This document shows, piece after piece, positions 52,501 through 61,024 of a stretch of 64,000 bases of DNA. This DNA is from Butyricimonas paravirosa (GTDB lineage Bacteria > Bacteroidota > Bacteroidia > Bacteroidales > Marinifilaceae): positions 2,046,001-2,110,000 of the forward strand of contig NZ_CP043839.1 in assembly GCF_032878955.1 (NCBI RefSeq), given 5' to 3'. A program made the position numbers and the translations under genes. Each line of letters begins with the position of its first letter. Within the stretch, counting starts at the first letter, position 1. A model generated the notes under the pieces. It was not told the DNA's origin and ran no database searches. It was given only the letters and a program-made list of their open reading frames with translations.

Positions 52501-53172
52501 AGTTATCTCGAAGGTTATGACGCAAACACTCTATGGGTATTTAAGTATGCCGGGGTTATAAACAAAGGCAATGAAAACAACCCTGACTGGCAACCGGTAG
52601 TAGAGGGTGCGAACGGAGATATGTATGACTTTACAACTTCGACTCCTGGTGATGGAAGAAATTATATGAAACATGCAGGGACGAAGGTGGCTCCTTATAG
52701 TTTCGGTTTCTCCAATTCTTTTAAAATATATGATTTTAATATCTCTTTTCTTATAACAGGAAAATTTGGACACAAATTCTTGCGCCAATCCTTCAATTAT
52801 CCAAGCATGTGGGATGGGAAGGCATTACCTAACAAGTATTATCAAGAAATCGTTTCATCAGATCCGAGTGACAGAGTACCCATTCCTTTTGGGAAGTCGG
52901 AGCCTCGTTTCTTATATTGGGACCGTTTTTACCCCGTTTTAGATTATTTGGTTGAAAATGCCGGTCACGTTCGCTTACGTGAGATTAATATATCTTACCA
53001 AATGCCTTCACACTGGCTATCTCGTATAGGAATCAATTCTTTAGCTCTTTATGCACAAGGTAATGATCTGTACTCGTGGTTCAATAATAAATACGATGAG
53101 GATCCGGAACATCCTTTGGGAAGCGTGAAGCCTCAGGCTACTTACACATTTGGTTTAAGGTTTGATTTTTAA
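49528..53172 (+). CDS. SusC-family TonB-dependent transducer with STN domain
   Basis: This is a 1214-residue outer-membrane receptor. The ATG at 49528 (MKKKRMCDKWKEIKSLCKTF) is chosen over a TTG at 49501. Signal core IMKLTFVLCVFFTFHLSAST; STN domain ISLKLDNATLEEFIEELKEQ (about residues 50-120); carboxypeptidase-like domain VKGVVKDETGVTLPGVAVLI; TonB box VVVTGYQTISRERATGSF; plug IWGARSANGVIVVTTKRG; barrel end QATYTFGLRFDF. Normally it would signal through the adjacent FecR, which is disrupted here. Its stop is 10 bp before the SusD start. Confidence 0.94.
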   Translation: MKKKRMCDKWKEIKSLCKTFLIMKLTFVLCVFFTFHLSASTLAQDNRISLKLDNATLEEFIEELKEQTNISFFYNASLFSEVSKVSINVQNVALKDVLKNVLEKRGFDFDFEDDVIVIKMRKIPSQPQQTKRTVKGVVKDETGVTLPGVAVLIKGSTTGVVTDNQGNYSISVSSDSVTLQFSFLGLQTKEEVVGKRSEINVVLLSDTKKIDEVVVTGYQTISRERATGSFDLISADQLSRPTSDLASRLVGVTAGVQSNLDADGNLIFEIRGQTSLNKDNARPLIVVDGFPVEGEFSSINPNDVESVTILKDAAAASIWGARSANGVIVVTTKRGKMSAKKGAKIEVSAFVKVAPKLDLDYYNPLASSAETVEYEQKGFETEFFGVGGLVNGNYWEATVSYSQAVVALNEHRLGHLSDTQLNTALNKLQNQNNKDQIRKYLLQNPLTHQYNVNISGANERSSNLLSLMYESDRDGFKENKKDKLMVNYRTDVKLSKWLDFNFSGMVQYNKIKNSGINASSLPRYASFANYTSPSFGAAIGSIKELSPYDMLVNEDGTRTQLSGNFYVPILESQVPSENFPYVDWSYNPITEIENRDLGRKELNTRIQGGFLVRLWEGFTFDTKLQYEMYNTYYKDVFNENTYYVRRLINTTSSWDKISDEVTPNLAKGGIRDEAKVDVRAFNFRNQLNFVRTFEERHAVNVIAGMEISERVREQTTYARTYGYNNKTLSVGIFPNGPMGSGTKDWQGSSNDYNYAFSYTNGFNYISDRYFSLFANAAYTFDDKYTLSGSVRTDASNLITDDPKYRYSPFWSIGLGWQIGKEKFMQKYDWIDRLNVRLTYGYNGNVDRSTSFRPLINVSPTQNTYIQDVTATIQSFGNPSLRWEKTGTWDFGVDYTLLEGKLFGKIDVYSKMGKDLIASMTIPSVNGTSTQALNAAEMTNRGIELEVGTSLKILENDITWSGSVNFSYNKNRIRKLHKSMYTATELYEGSTRSYLEGYDANTLWVFKYAGVINKGNENNPDWQPVVEGANGDMYDFTTSTPGDGRNYMKHAGTKVAPYSFGFSNSFKIYDFNISFLITGKFGHKFLRQSFNYPSMWDGKALPNKYYQEIVSSDPSDRVPIPFGKSEPRFLYWDRFYPVLDYLVENAGHVRLREINISYQMPSHWLSRIGINSLALYAQGNDLYSWFNNKYDEDPEHPLGSVKPQATYTFGLRFDF

Positions 53173-53182
53173 GATTTTGATT

Positions 53183-54700
53183 ATGAAAATACAGAAATAT
53201 TTGATCTACTCTTTATCATTGTTCTTGTTCGCATGCAATGACTTTTTAGAAGAAAAACCTTCTAAAACAACATCTTTAGTACCGGAAACGACCGGACATT
53301 TGGAAAGCTTGTTGAACGATTATAGTTCCTTTTACTTGGAAGAGAACAGTACGGCTTCTTTTAGTTCGGATGATTTTGGATTATACCGAGAACTTTACGA
53401 GGCCAAAAATAGCGTGTATAACATTTCCACGGTAGAATTTGCCACTTGGGATATGGAATACCTTCCTGCAGCAAGTCGCGATGCTTTTTGGACAACGGAG
53501 TACAAGAAAATCTTCACAGCTAACATGATATTGGATTACCTACCTGAAGTAAAGGGAGATGAAAGTACGAAGGCTCTCCTTCGAGCAGAAGCTCATTTAA
53601 TTCGAGCATATAGTATGTGGGTACTAGCTAATACTTATTGCTTACCTTATAGCGATATTAACAAGCAGGAACCTGGATTGGTTCTTAAATTGTCAACCAA
53701 TTTTGAGGAATCTATGAAACGTGCTAGCTTGGAAAAAACCTACGACCAAATTGAAAAGGACCTACAAGAAGCGTTGAAAATAAACGTGGACTTGACCATG
53801 GTAAACGGGAAATACAAAATATGGAGAGCCAGTCTTCCTGCAGTGCATGCTTTTGCCGCACGCTATTACCTCTTCATGAACAATTATAACGAAGCTCTAA
53901 AATATGCTGATCTGGCTTTAAAAAAACACGCAGATCTAGTGGATTATAACACGGAGATGCGTTATAGCACACAAAAAAGGACTGTGATTATCAATGGACA
54001 GGAGGTTGAAATCAAGTATCCACACACTTTTGATAATCAAAATGACATGAATGACAAACTAGGCTGGAAAGAGTTTTATTATTTCCGCATGCTGAATAAT
54101 TCTTTCTGGTGGTATGTTCCCAGCAAAGAACTCTTGGCATCCTATGACCATCAATATGATTTGCGTTACAAGTATCATTTCGTCCTTAATTATTCCTACG
54201 ACATGGGAGTGATCAGTCCTGCATATGAATGGCCCGGTTATGTCTTTTTCTTTAAAGATAGAATTCCTTCCGGTCCTACCGTTGCCGAGATGATCTTAAT
54301 TAAAGCTGAATGTCAGGCTCGGGAAGGAGATTATACGGCTGCCATGAATACGGTCAATTTGCTTAGAGCAAAACGTATGAGTAATGACGCACCCCGCACG
54401 GTAATCAATTTATCGGCAGAATCACCCAAAGAAGCGATCTCCCAAATATTGGCAGAACGCCGTCGTGAAATGCCGTTCACCATGCGCTGGTTTGATATTC
54501 GTCGTTTTAATAATAACGATTATCCTGATGACGATGTGATTTTAACCAAAGAGTTTTATCCTTATACAAATTCATCCATTCGTGGAAACGAGCCCCTTAG
54601 GACATATCGTCTTGAAAAACAATCACGACGGTTCGCACAACCCATTCTGACGACAGAAATCGAGAGTAGTCGTGGAGAAATAGAACAGAATAAATATTGA
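53183..54700 (+). CDS. SusD/RagB-family outer-membrane lipoprotein
   Basis: This 505-residue lipoprotein starts at MKIQKYLIYSLSLFLFACND with the lipid Cys at residue 18. SusD helical repeats include LLRAEAHLIRAYSMWVLANT and AVHAFAARYYLFMNNYNEAL. The C-terminal motif is AEMILIKAECQAREGDYTAA followed by NTVNLLRAKR and AERRREMPFTMRWFDIRRFN. It works with the SusC gene directly upstream. The ligand is unknown. Confidence 0.94.
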   Translation: MKIQKYLIYSLSLFLFACNDFLEEKPSKTTSLVPETTGHLESLLNDYSSFYLEENSTASFSSDDFGLYRELYEAKNSVYNISTVEFATWDMEYLPAASRDAFWTTEYKKIFTANMILDYLPEVKGDESTKALLRAEAHLIRAYSMWVLANTYCLPYSDINKQEPGLVLKLSTNFEESMKRASLEKTYDQIEKDLQEALKINVDLTMVNGKYKIWRASLPAVHAFAARYYLFMNNYNEALKYADLALKKHADLVDYNTEMRYSTQKRTVIINGQEVEIKYPHTFDNQNDMNDKLGWKEFYYFRMLNNSFWWYVPSKELLASYDHQYDLRYKYHFVLNYSYDMGVISPAYEWPGYVFFFKDRIPSGPTVAEMILIKAECQAREGDYTAAMNTVNLLRAKRMSNDAPRTVINLSAESPKEAISQILAERRREMPFTMRWFDIRRFNNNDYPDDDVILTKEFYPYTNSSIRGNEPLRTYRLEKQSRRFAQPILTTEIESSRGEIEQNKY

Positions 54701-54725
54701 TTTATAGATTTTAAAGCGTGACGTA

Positions 54726-55820
54726 ATGAAAAAATTATTTATTATATACTTTATATGTCTTGGGTGCTTGTTTTCCTGCGGACAGACAGATCAATTTTCC
54801 ATTGAGGGAACTGTAGAAGGTAAACAAGATGGCAAAGTTTTTTTAGTCGGATACAATGAATCTCCAGATACGTTAGGGTGGGCTAATATTCAAGATGGGA
54901 AATTCGTGTTGAAAGGTAAAGTAAATGAAAGCACTGAAGCATTGTTGTACATCTTCAACGAAGAACGTGTATACTCTGTTATCTTGCTGGAAAATGCAAA
55001 CTACAAAGCATATATAAATGTAAAAGACCCGACAGCAAACCAAGTTACAGGAACTCCTTCACAGGATATTCTCTCCGCTTACAATGCCATTGGAAAAGAA
55101 GAAGGTAAAGAAATAGATAAAATACGGAACCAATACATGGTGGCCCGACAACAGAATGACAAGGCATTGATGGCAAAATTGTTTGATCAGATAGGAGTCA
55201 TAAATAACAAAATATTTACGCAACGCAAACAATTTATGGCATCTAAAATGGATACGGAAACTGCTGCTTTTCTATTATTTAAGAAGAGATACAATTACCC
55301 GATTATGGATAAATTGCAAGAAGAATACAACCGGTTAGGAAAGAATGCCAAAACCTCTGTTTTTGCCCAAAAAGTAGCTACCCGCATCCAAGAAATGAGT
55401 GAGTTTGTAGCGGGACGAGTGGCACCAGACTTCACGTTAAGTACACCCACGGGCGATTCTCTTTCTATGTATGCAGTTAAAGGGAAAATAAAACTTCTTG
55501 ATTTTTGGGCTTCCTGGTGCGCTCCCTGCCGTGCAGAAAATCCTCACATGATAAAATTGTATGAAAAATATCATAATAAAGGTCTTGTCATCTTGGGTAT
55601 TTCCCTAGATCATCAACCGGATGCATGGAAAAAAGCCATTGCAGACGATAAACTTACCTGGAATCAAGTAATGGACACGAAAAATATTGCCCATGAATTG
55701 TATAAATTAAAAAATGGGATACCCTATGTGATCATACTCGATGAAAATAACGTTATCCTTGCCAGCGGATTAAGAGGAGGTGATGAGTTAGAAAAGAAAA
55801 TAGCTGAACTGCTACAATAA
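54726..55820 (+). CDS. TlpA-like thioredoxin lipoprotein with DUF4369 domain
   Basis: 364 residues. Lipoprotein signal ICLGCLFSCGQ, then a DUF4369 beta-domain (FSIEGTVEGKQDGKVFLVGY), a helical linker, and a C-terminal AhpC/TSA-thioredoxin domain with the redox motif in LLDFWASWCAPCRAENPHMI (Cys-Ala-Pro-Cys) and the cis-Pro region NGIPYVIILDEN. It probably acts as a periplasmic thiol-disulfide reductase. It is the last gene of the rightward SusCD unit, 25 bp after SusD. A second thioredoxin-fold gene ends the converging locus. Confidence 0.92.
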   Translation: MKKLFIIYFICLGCLFSCGQTDQFSIEGTVEGKQDGKVFLVGYNESPDTLGWANIQDGKFVLKGKVNESTEALLYIFNEERVYSVILLENANYKAYINVKDPTANQVTGTPSQDILSAYNAIGKEEGKEIDKIRNQYMVARQQNDKALMAKLFDQIGVINNKIFTQRKQFMASKMDTETAAFLLFKKRYNYPIMDKLQEEYNRLGKNAKTSVFAQKVATRIQEMSEFVAGRVAPDFTLSTPTGDSLSMYAVKGKIKLLDFWASWCAPCRAENPHMIKLYEKYHNKGLVILGISLDHQPDAWKKAIADDKLTWNQVMDTKNIAHELYKLKNGIPYVIILDENNVILASGLRGGDELEKKIAELLQ

Positions 55821-55859
55821 TTTATTTTTAGCGAAGTAAGTAACTTTAATCATATACAA

Positions 55860-55897
55860 AACTCTGAATGTACACTTTTGAATGTACATTCAGAGTT
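55860..55897. terminator. Bidirectional hairpin terminator between converging operons
   Basis: AACTCTGAATGTAC (55860-55873) and GTACATTCAGAGTT (55884-55897) form a perfect 14-bp stem with a 10-base loop. It sits between the stops at 55820 (plus) and 55919 (minus), with A-rich DNA on the left and T-rich on the right. Confidence 0.8.
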
Positions 55898-55918
55898 CTA
55901 ATCAAAGCAATAACCATC

Positions 55919-57004
55919 TTATTCTTGATGTTGAGACAATTCTTCCAATAATTTACTAGTAAATACGACGGCCTTGGAAGATCGCTTATTTAATTGACTC
56001 CTTGCGAATTTAGTTACTGCCCGTTGAGATGTATAATTCATATTATTAATTATTCGAGCAATATTCTTAATTAGCAACTCTTGTTTATAAATATCCAATT
56101 TATCAAATTCAACAATACAGGTTTTAATATATTTCTCATAATCAGCAACAGCACTATATTCGATTAGCTTAAAAACTGGTTTTAATTCTTTAAGCATTTC
56201 TTTAGGCAAAAGAATTGCTTTTTGCTTTAATATTTGATACTGCCTATCGTTAAATTCTTTATTTTGAAATATAGAACCTAAAAAATAACGCTTAATTTCA
56301 TTTTGATACAAAAAAATAAAATGCTTATTTATTTTCTCTTTTGTTGCCCCATCAAAATCATCATGATGATCAATAAAAAATTGCGCCCGATCGTTATTCC
56401 AATCCACTGTATAACGTAAATATAAAAAAAGATTTTCTTCCCTCATACGTTGTTCGTTAGATAATGAATTAAAATAGTCCTCTACCACATCAATTCCTTC
56501 TGCATATTTACCATTTCGCATTAAAGAGGAAACATAAAACTCAATGACTTTAGGCGTTCTTTCCCCAGAAGCATAGCGTTCTGCAACACGAGCAGGTGAA
56601 AATTCAGGATTGATATTTTCTTCCATCCTATTAATAAATCGTGTTTCATCCATACCACCAACAATGCGAAAGAGAGGATGTCCAGTAGTATCAAGTACTA
56701 TAAAGGTTGGATAAGCATCTACATGTAAAGTCTTTGCTAAATTTTTGCCATCCTTTTCTGCATTAAGTTGAATACAGACATATCTAGAATTCAAATAATC
56801 ACCTATTTCCTTTCGAGGGAAAACCTCTTTTGCCATGCGTTTACAAGGTCCACACCAATCTGTATAAAAATCGATGAAAACCATTTTATCCTCAGCCTTC
56901 GCCATAGCCAAGGCATCATTATAGTTCAAGTTCTTAAATTCTGTTTGTGCCAGAACCACAAGGTTCAAGGCACAAAAGAATAGACTTAATATTACTTTTC
57001 TCAT
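55919..57004 (-). CDS. Secreted thioredoxin-fold protein
   Basis: 361 residues from MRKVILSLFFCALNLVVLAQ, a cleavable signal peptide (a longer upstream extension would overlap the previous gene). The thioredoxin domain follows directly: KMVFIDFYTDWCGPCKRMAK with the Cys-Gly-Pro-Cys redox site, then VDAYPTFIVLDTTGHPLFRI with the cis-Pro. The C-terminal 220 residues are helical and not assigned to a named domain. It ends the leftward unit SusC, SusD, DUF4843-like, PKD-like, thioredoxin. Confidence 0.9.
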   Translation of the reverse strand: MRKVILSLFFCALNLVVLAQTEFKNLNYNDALAMAKAEDKMVFIDFYTDWCGPCKRMAKEVFPRKEIGDYLNSRYVCIQLNAEKDGKNLAKTLHVDAYPTFIVLDTTGHPLFRIVGGMDETRFINRMEENINPEFSPARVAERYASGERTPKVIEFYVSSLMRNGKYAEGIDVVEDYFNSLSNEQRMREENLFLYLRYTVDWNNDRAQFFIDHHDDFDGATKEKINKHFIFLYQNEIKRYFLGSIFQNKEFNDRQYQILKQKAILLPKEMLKELKPVFKLIEYSAVADYEKYIKTCIVEFDKLDIYKQELLIKNIARIINNMNYTSQRAVTKFARSQLNKRSSKAVVFTSKLLEELSQHQE

Positions 57005-57012
57005 CAAAAAAT

Positions 57013-58605
57013 TTAATAGGTTGAATACTTCCATAAAACTTTTACAACTTTTAGATCCGTTTCCCAAACATCTTTCTCATGCGGGGTTACCTTAATTGTA
57101 TTCATATCATCTGCAATGGAATATTTACGAACAACTCCTCCACCGGAATCGCTATATGTGGCAACAACAAAGTTTGTTGGACTAAGCGTAGATTGATGTT
57201 CCATCGCCAAATACGTAATTTGCGCCCCAAAATCTTCTATTAATTTACAATCATTCCGATTATAGTCATAAGCATACAATTTACTATCTACACTATACAA
57301 GATGATTGATTGCATCGAGAAGAAAGCATAATAATCTGCACGGGCAAAATCTATTGCAACAGACATATCAATGGATTTGGCGTAATGCTTAATCGGGTCT
57401 GAACTATAATCTGTCGGTGCTGTAAAAGCATACACAAAATAATTGCCATCAGAATCGTTCATCAATGCATACGAACGTCCATTGTTCCCATACCCATTTT
57501 CACCATGAACAATCTGACGCACGGGAGTGTATTTATTTTGATCAAAATAGAAAGGGGATTCGGAATCGTATGACGGTTTATCACATTTTGTAGCACTCGA
57601 CAATACTCGATGCCCAGGTTTCTTAAAACAACGATTCGTCATATCAAAAAAGCAAGCGTACGAAACAGTAGACGCTGCCGCAGAATAGAATGCGACCGGA
57701 TAAGGTTTGAATAATTGGTCGGTATTTGCATTATCCCGATTGATCGGATTACTATAAGCCTCGGACAAAGAAAGATTTCCTACAAATATTTCATTCTCCG
57801 TGATAATCAATCTAGAACGAGCTTCCCCGCTCAAACTAACACACATCGGCCCATAAGTTCCCGGACTGATATTCGTCAAATGAAATGGTCTTTGCACGGA
57901 AGAAAGGGTCGTATAAATATGATCATCTATATTTTTGTCCGGAATAATATCAACTTTTTCCAGTTGAGCACTATATTCTATGGCGTATTGATTATCATGT
58001 GTAACGGCCCACAAAGCATTATATCCATTATTGTAATGGCCAGTAAAGATTAAATCTTTAGCTCCTTTTACTTGTAAAGAATTAATGAAAATATCTTTCA
58101 TCAACATCGTATCTTTACCTACCGGCATACTTACAAAATCTAACCCAACGGTACCATCTGCTTTATCTCCATAAAGATAAAAACCTCGAACAAAACGACT
58201 ACTGGCATAAAGCTTGAAAGCTTTCTCAAATTTTAAACCAGAGAGTTTGTCCGTTACTTGTAAATAGATCGTGTATGTCCCCGGTGGAACATCAACTTTA
58301 TATGAAAGATCACGTTCTGTACTTATCTTTTCATGACTATGATTTGAAGTTGATGCCGAATCTCTACAAAAAAACCACGAATACTCCAAGTTATCTTCAG
58401 AAAAATCTTTTAAAGTACATTCAATCTCCGGCTCTATATTCAGCGTTTCCAAGTAGGATGTTAAATCATAACGATCCTCTATACCAGAAATTTTAATCTC
58501 ATTTATTTCCGATAACACATTGTTTCCCTTATCTTCAACACAAGACAAGAAGCTGCCTAGCCATAAAGCGATTAACAGCATTGTATATAAATTTATCTTT
58601 TTCAT
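57013..58605 (-). CDS. PKD-like family lipoprotein
   Basis: This 530-residue surface lipoprotein has signal MLLIALWLGSFLSCVEDKGN with the lipid Cys. The N-terminal part holds two PKD/Ig-like beta-domains (IKISGIEDRYDLTSYLETLN; SYKVDVPPGTYTIYLQVTDK). The rest resembles a beta-propeller-like repeat region (RFVRGFYLYGDKADGTVGLD onward). Proteins of this kind are usually encoded after SusD and DUF4843 genes in Bacteroidales and probably help bind the ligand. The gene ends 8 bp before the thioredoxin gene start. Confidence 0.82.
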   Translation of the reverse strand: MKKINLYTMLLIALWLGSFLSCVEDKGNNVLSEINEIKISGIEDRYDLTSYLETLNIEPEIECTLKDFSEDNLEYSWFFCRDSASTSNHSHEKISTERDLSYKVDVPPGTYTIYLQVTDKLSGLKFEKAFKLYASSRFVRGFYLYGDKADGTVGLDFVSMPVGKDTMLMKDIFINSLQVKGAKDLIFTGHYNNGYNALWAVTHDNQYAIEYSAQLEKVDIIPDKNIDDHIYTTLSSVQRPFHLTNISPGTYGPMCVSLSGEARSRLIITENEIFVGNLSLSEAYSNPINRDNANTDQLFKPYPVAFYSAAASTVSYACFFDMTNRCFKKPGHRVLSSATKCDKPSYDSESPFYFDQNKYTPVRQIVHGENGYGNNGRSYALMNDSDGNYFVYAFTAPTDYSSDPIKHYAKSIDMSVAIDFARADYYAFFSMQSIILYSVDSKLYAYDYNRNDCKLIEDFGAQITYLAMEHQSTLSPTNFVVATYSDSGGGVVRKYSIADDMNTIKVTPHEKDVWETDLKVVKVLWKYSTY

Positions 58606-58616
58606 CTTACCATTCT

Positions 58617-59462
58617 TTATTTAAAATAGTCTTCAGGTTTTGTGCCTGCTCCCCATCCGGACGAACCGCCTAATGTTTGAACTGCTTTTACATACATCAT
58701 CGTTCCATCTTCATCCAAAACTACTGTTTCACGACTTTTCGCCATTTCCAACAGATATTTACCAACTTCATCATTGATTGTATTTGCTCGTGCCATAGGC
58801 ATCGTGGTTAGAATAGATGAATAATCATCGAACGTTGTTTCAGTTAAGTGCATCATCAATCGCCATTTAGTGGCAGAGAACTCTCCCCACAGCCCCTTCC
58901 ACCAACCTTGCGGCTGTGTCATAACGTCGTACATATAAATATTATGGAAAGCTGCATCATGATTACGTGAAAATTTATCATTATAAATGGGGGAAAAATT
59001 ATTAGGTCCATCTTCATAATTGGTATATAATAACTTAAAATGCTTCCCCCCTTGCAGCTTTAATTGCAAGACAAGAGTATCCTCTGCCATTTCCGCACTA
59101 CGAATTGCAATAAATCTGATCGTAGTACGACATTCTCCAGCTTTAATCACATACGTGTTCTGGAGTCCCCTGTAATCACGTTCGTTTACCGCTGTCGTAC
59201 TATCCGGATTTGCAATAACAGTAAACTCTCTATCATAATTCCGAGGATAGCCAGAAGCCATGACCTGACATTCTACATGCACTGTATCTTCTAAAGTACT
59301 TCCAAAAGGGACTGCCGTAAAAAATTGATGGGCATCCATTGAATAACGTACATCAAAATATAAGGCATCCTCACCTTCATAATCCATCATTTCTTTTTCA
59401 CAACCCATCGAGATTAACACGATGCTCACAAGAGTAGTGAAATAATATAAATATGTTTTCAT
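58617..59462 (-). CDS. DUF4843-like lipoprotein
   Basis: This 281-residue lipoprotein has signal TTLVSIVLISMGCEKEMMDY. The mature sequence shows the DUF4843 pattern: EGEDALYFDVRYSMDAHQFF, a Calx-beta-like middle (FTVIANPDSTTAVNERDYRG), and the aromatic-rich end GLWGEFSATKWRLMMHLTET. It is placed between the SusD-like and PKD-like genes with gaps of 6 and 11 bp, so it belongs to one transcript and probably to one surface complex. Confidence 0.88.
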   Translation of the reverse strand: MKTYLYYFTTLVSIVLISMGCEKEMMDYEGEDALYFDVRYSMDAHQFFTAVPFGSTLEDTVHVECQVMASGYPRNYDREFTVIANPDSTTAVNERDYRGLQNTYVIKAGECRTTIRFIAIRSAEMAEDTLVLQLKLQGGKHFKLLYTNYEDGPNNFSPIYNDKFSRNHDAAFHNIYMYDVMTQPQGWWKGLWGEFSATKWRLMMHLTETTFDDYSSILTTMPMARANTINDEVGKYLLEMAKSRETVVLDEDGTMMYVKAVQTLGGSSGWGAGTKPEDYFK

Positions 59463-59468
59463 ATTTTA

Positions 59469-61004
59469 TTAATTTACATTAACACGTTGATCTGTCTCAG
59501 TTTTTGGTAACGGCCACACATAATTCTGTAGATTTATACTTTCAAGCCACCTATCTTCGCTAAACTCTGTCCCAGATAAGATTTCTTCCATTCCCAAACG
59601 TTTATAGTAAAAATATAATTGTCCTTCTCCTATCACCTCACGAATAAACTCGTTCGTAATATATTGCTGGATGCTCTCCTTCGTATCTCCCGGTTGCAAG
59701 TTAAGATCCACGCAATTTCGATTGTTTCGTATTTCATTTATATATCCTATCGATTCTGTCAAATCATCAGTACATTCTGCCGCCATTAAATAAATCTCGC
59801 TCATTCGAATCATTGGGATCATATAACGAAAAGGTTTCGTCGTTCCGGGTATATCTGCATATTTTTTAAAACAAATTGATGGCTGAGAAGCAGAACCAGA
59901 ATTAGTCATCTGTTCTAATGTTTCTTCACTCCAAAAATTAGAGCCTCGACGCAAATCATCATCATCTGAAAAATAATAAGGTAACTTACATGAAATATCG
60001 TTCAATCTTTCGCCCTTAAATACAAGTGCATTATTAATAGTCGTCGTTTCCTTGAAATACTGGTTAAATACACTTACTCTACTAGTATTATATAGACCAA
60101 ATATGACCTCCGTGGAAAATAAAAGATCCGGAATTTCTGCATTTAAAACGTCCGCCTTTGTTATCCATGGAAAAACTTTCTTTTCATCATTCTCAACAAT
60201 TAATTCTTTACTGACGAGTAAGGCATTTGCTTTATCTCCCACCCACAAATAAGCACGAGCTAGCAATGTTTTCACAGCATAATAATTTAAACGGTATTGT
60301 CTATAACGAAAATCATTCGTTTCATTCAAATCCTCAGAATCTTCAGCCATTACCCCTTTTGTACGTACTGGATCTTCTTCTAGCAATTCTGCCGCTTCCT
60401 TTAAATCACGAATAATTTTTCCCATCACATCTTTCGCCGGAAGTAACGGTTGAATCTCTTTAGAATCACTTTCCTGATAAGGAATACACGTAATATTCTC
60501 TGTCGCAGAATTATAGATTGGACCATAAAGACGTATTAAATCAAAATGAAGGAATGCTCGCAAGGCTAAAGCCTCTCCTTTTACAAACGAGTAATAAGAA
60601 ACCTTGATATTTGAATCCTCTGCATCTATATGTGTTAACAATGTATTCAAATTGGCAATTTGCGCATATTGGCGAGCCCAAACACTTGAACTTGTTTCCT
60701 CAAATACTTTATCATCAAAGATATAATTACCATAAACATGAAAAATATGATCCGTATTTTGGCGGACATTGTAATATTGTGCCATCACATCGAGAATCGT
60801 CATCGAAAGCGTGGTAGAATAATTCTCGTTCAATCTGGCATACACGCCATTTAACACGGTCATATAACCTTCATTACTCTCATAAAGTTTGTCTTCCAAC
60901 ATACCATCTTCCATGTCAACAGCCAGCCAATTATTACAAGAAGTAAAAATCGGGATGAATATACACACCAAGATTAAATGTTTTATATCATTTATTGTTT
61001 TCAT
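59469..61004 (-). CDS. SusD/RagB-family outer-membrane lipoprotein
   Basis: This 511-residue lipoprotein has signal HLILVCIFIPIFTSCNNWLA with the lipid Cys. Helical repeats: SFVKGEALALRAFLHFDLIR and YAVKTLLARAYLWVGDKANA. C-terminal motif: MIRMSEIYLMAAECTDDLTE, then GYINEIRNNRN and IREVIGEGQLYFYYKRLGM. It is the partner of the SusC gene that ends 20 bp upstream. Confidence 0.94.
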   Translation of the reverse strand: MKTINDIKHLILVCIFIPIFTSCNNWLAVDMEDGMLEDKLYESNEGYMTVLNGVYARLNENYSTTLSMTILDVMAQYYNVRQNTDHIFHVYGNYIFDDKVFEETSSSVWARQYAQIANLNTLLTHIDAEDSNIKVSYYSFVKGEALALRAFLHFDLIRLYGPIYNSATENITCIPYQESDSKEIQPLLPAKDVMGKIIRDLKEAAELLEEDPVRTKGVMAEDSEDLNETNDFRYRQYRLNYYAVKTLLARAYLWVGDKANALLVSKELIVENDEKKVFPWITKADVLNAEIPDLLFSTEVIFGLYNTSRVSVFNQYFKETTTINNALVFKGERLNDISCKLPYYFSDDDDLRRGSNFWSEETLEQMTNSGSASQPSICFKKYADIPGTTKPFRYMIPMIRMSEIYLMAAECTDDLTESIGYINEIRNNRNCVDLNLQPGDTKESIQQYITNEFIREVIGEGQLYFYYKRLGMEEILSGTEFSEDRWLESINLQNYVWPLPKTETDQRVNVN

Positions 61005-61024
61005 ATATCTATATTCTTTTAAGA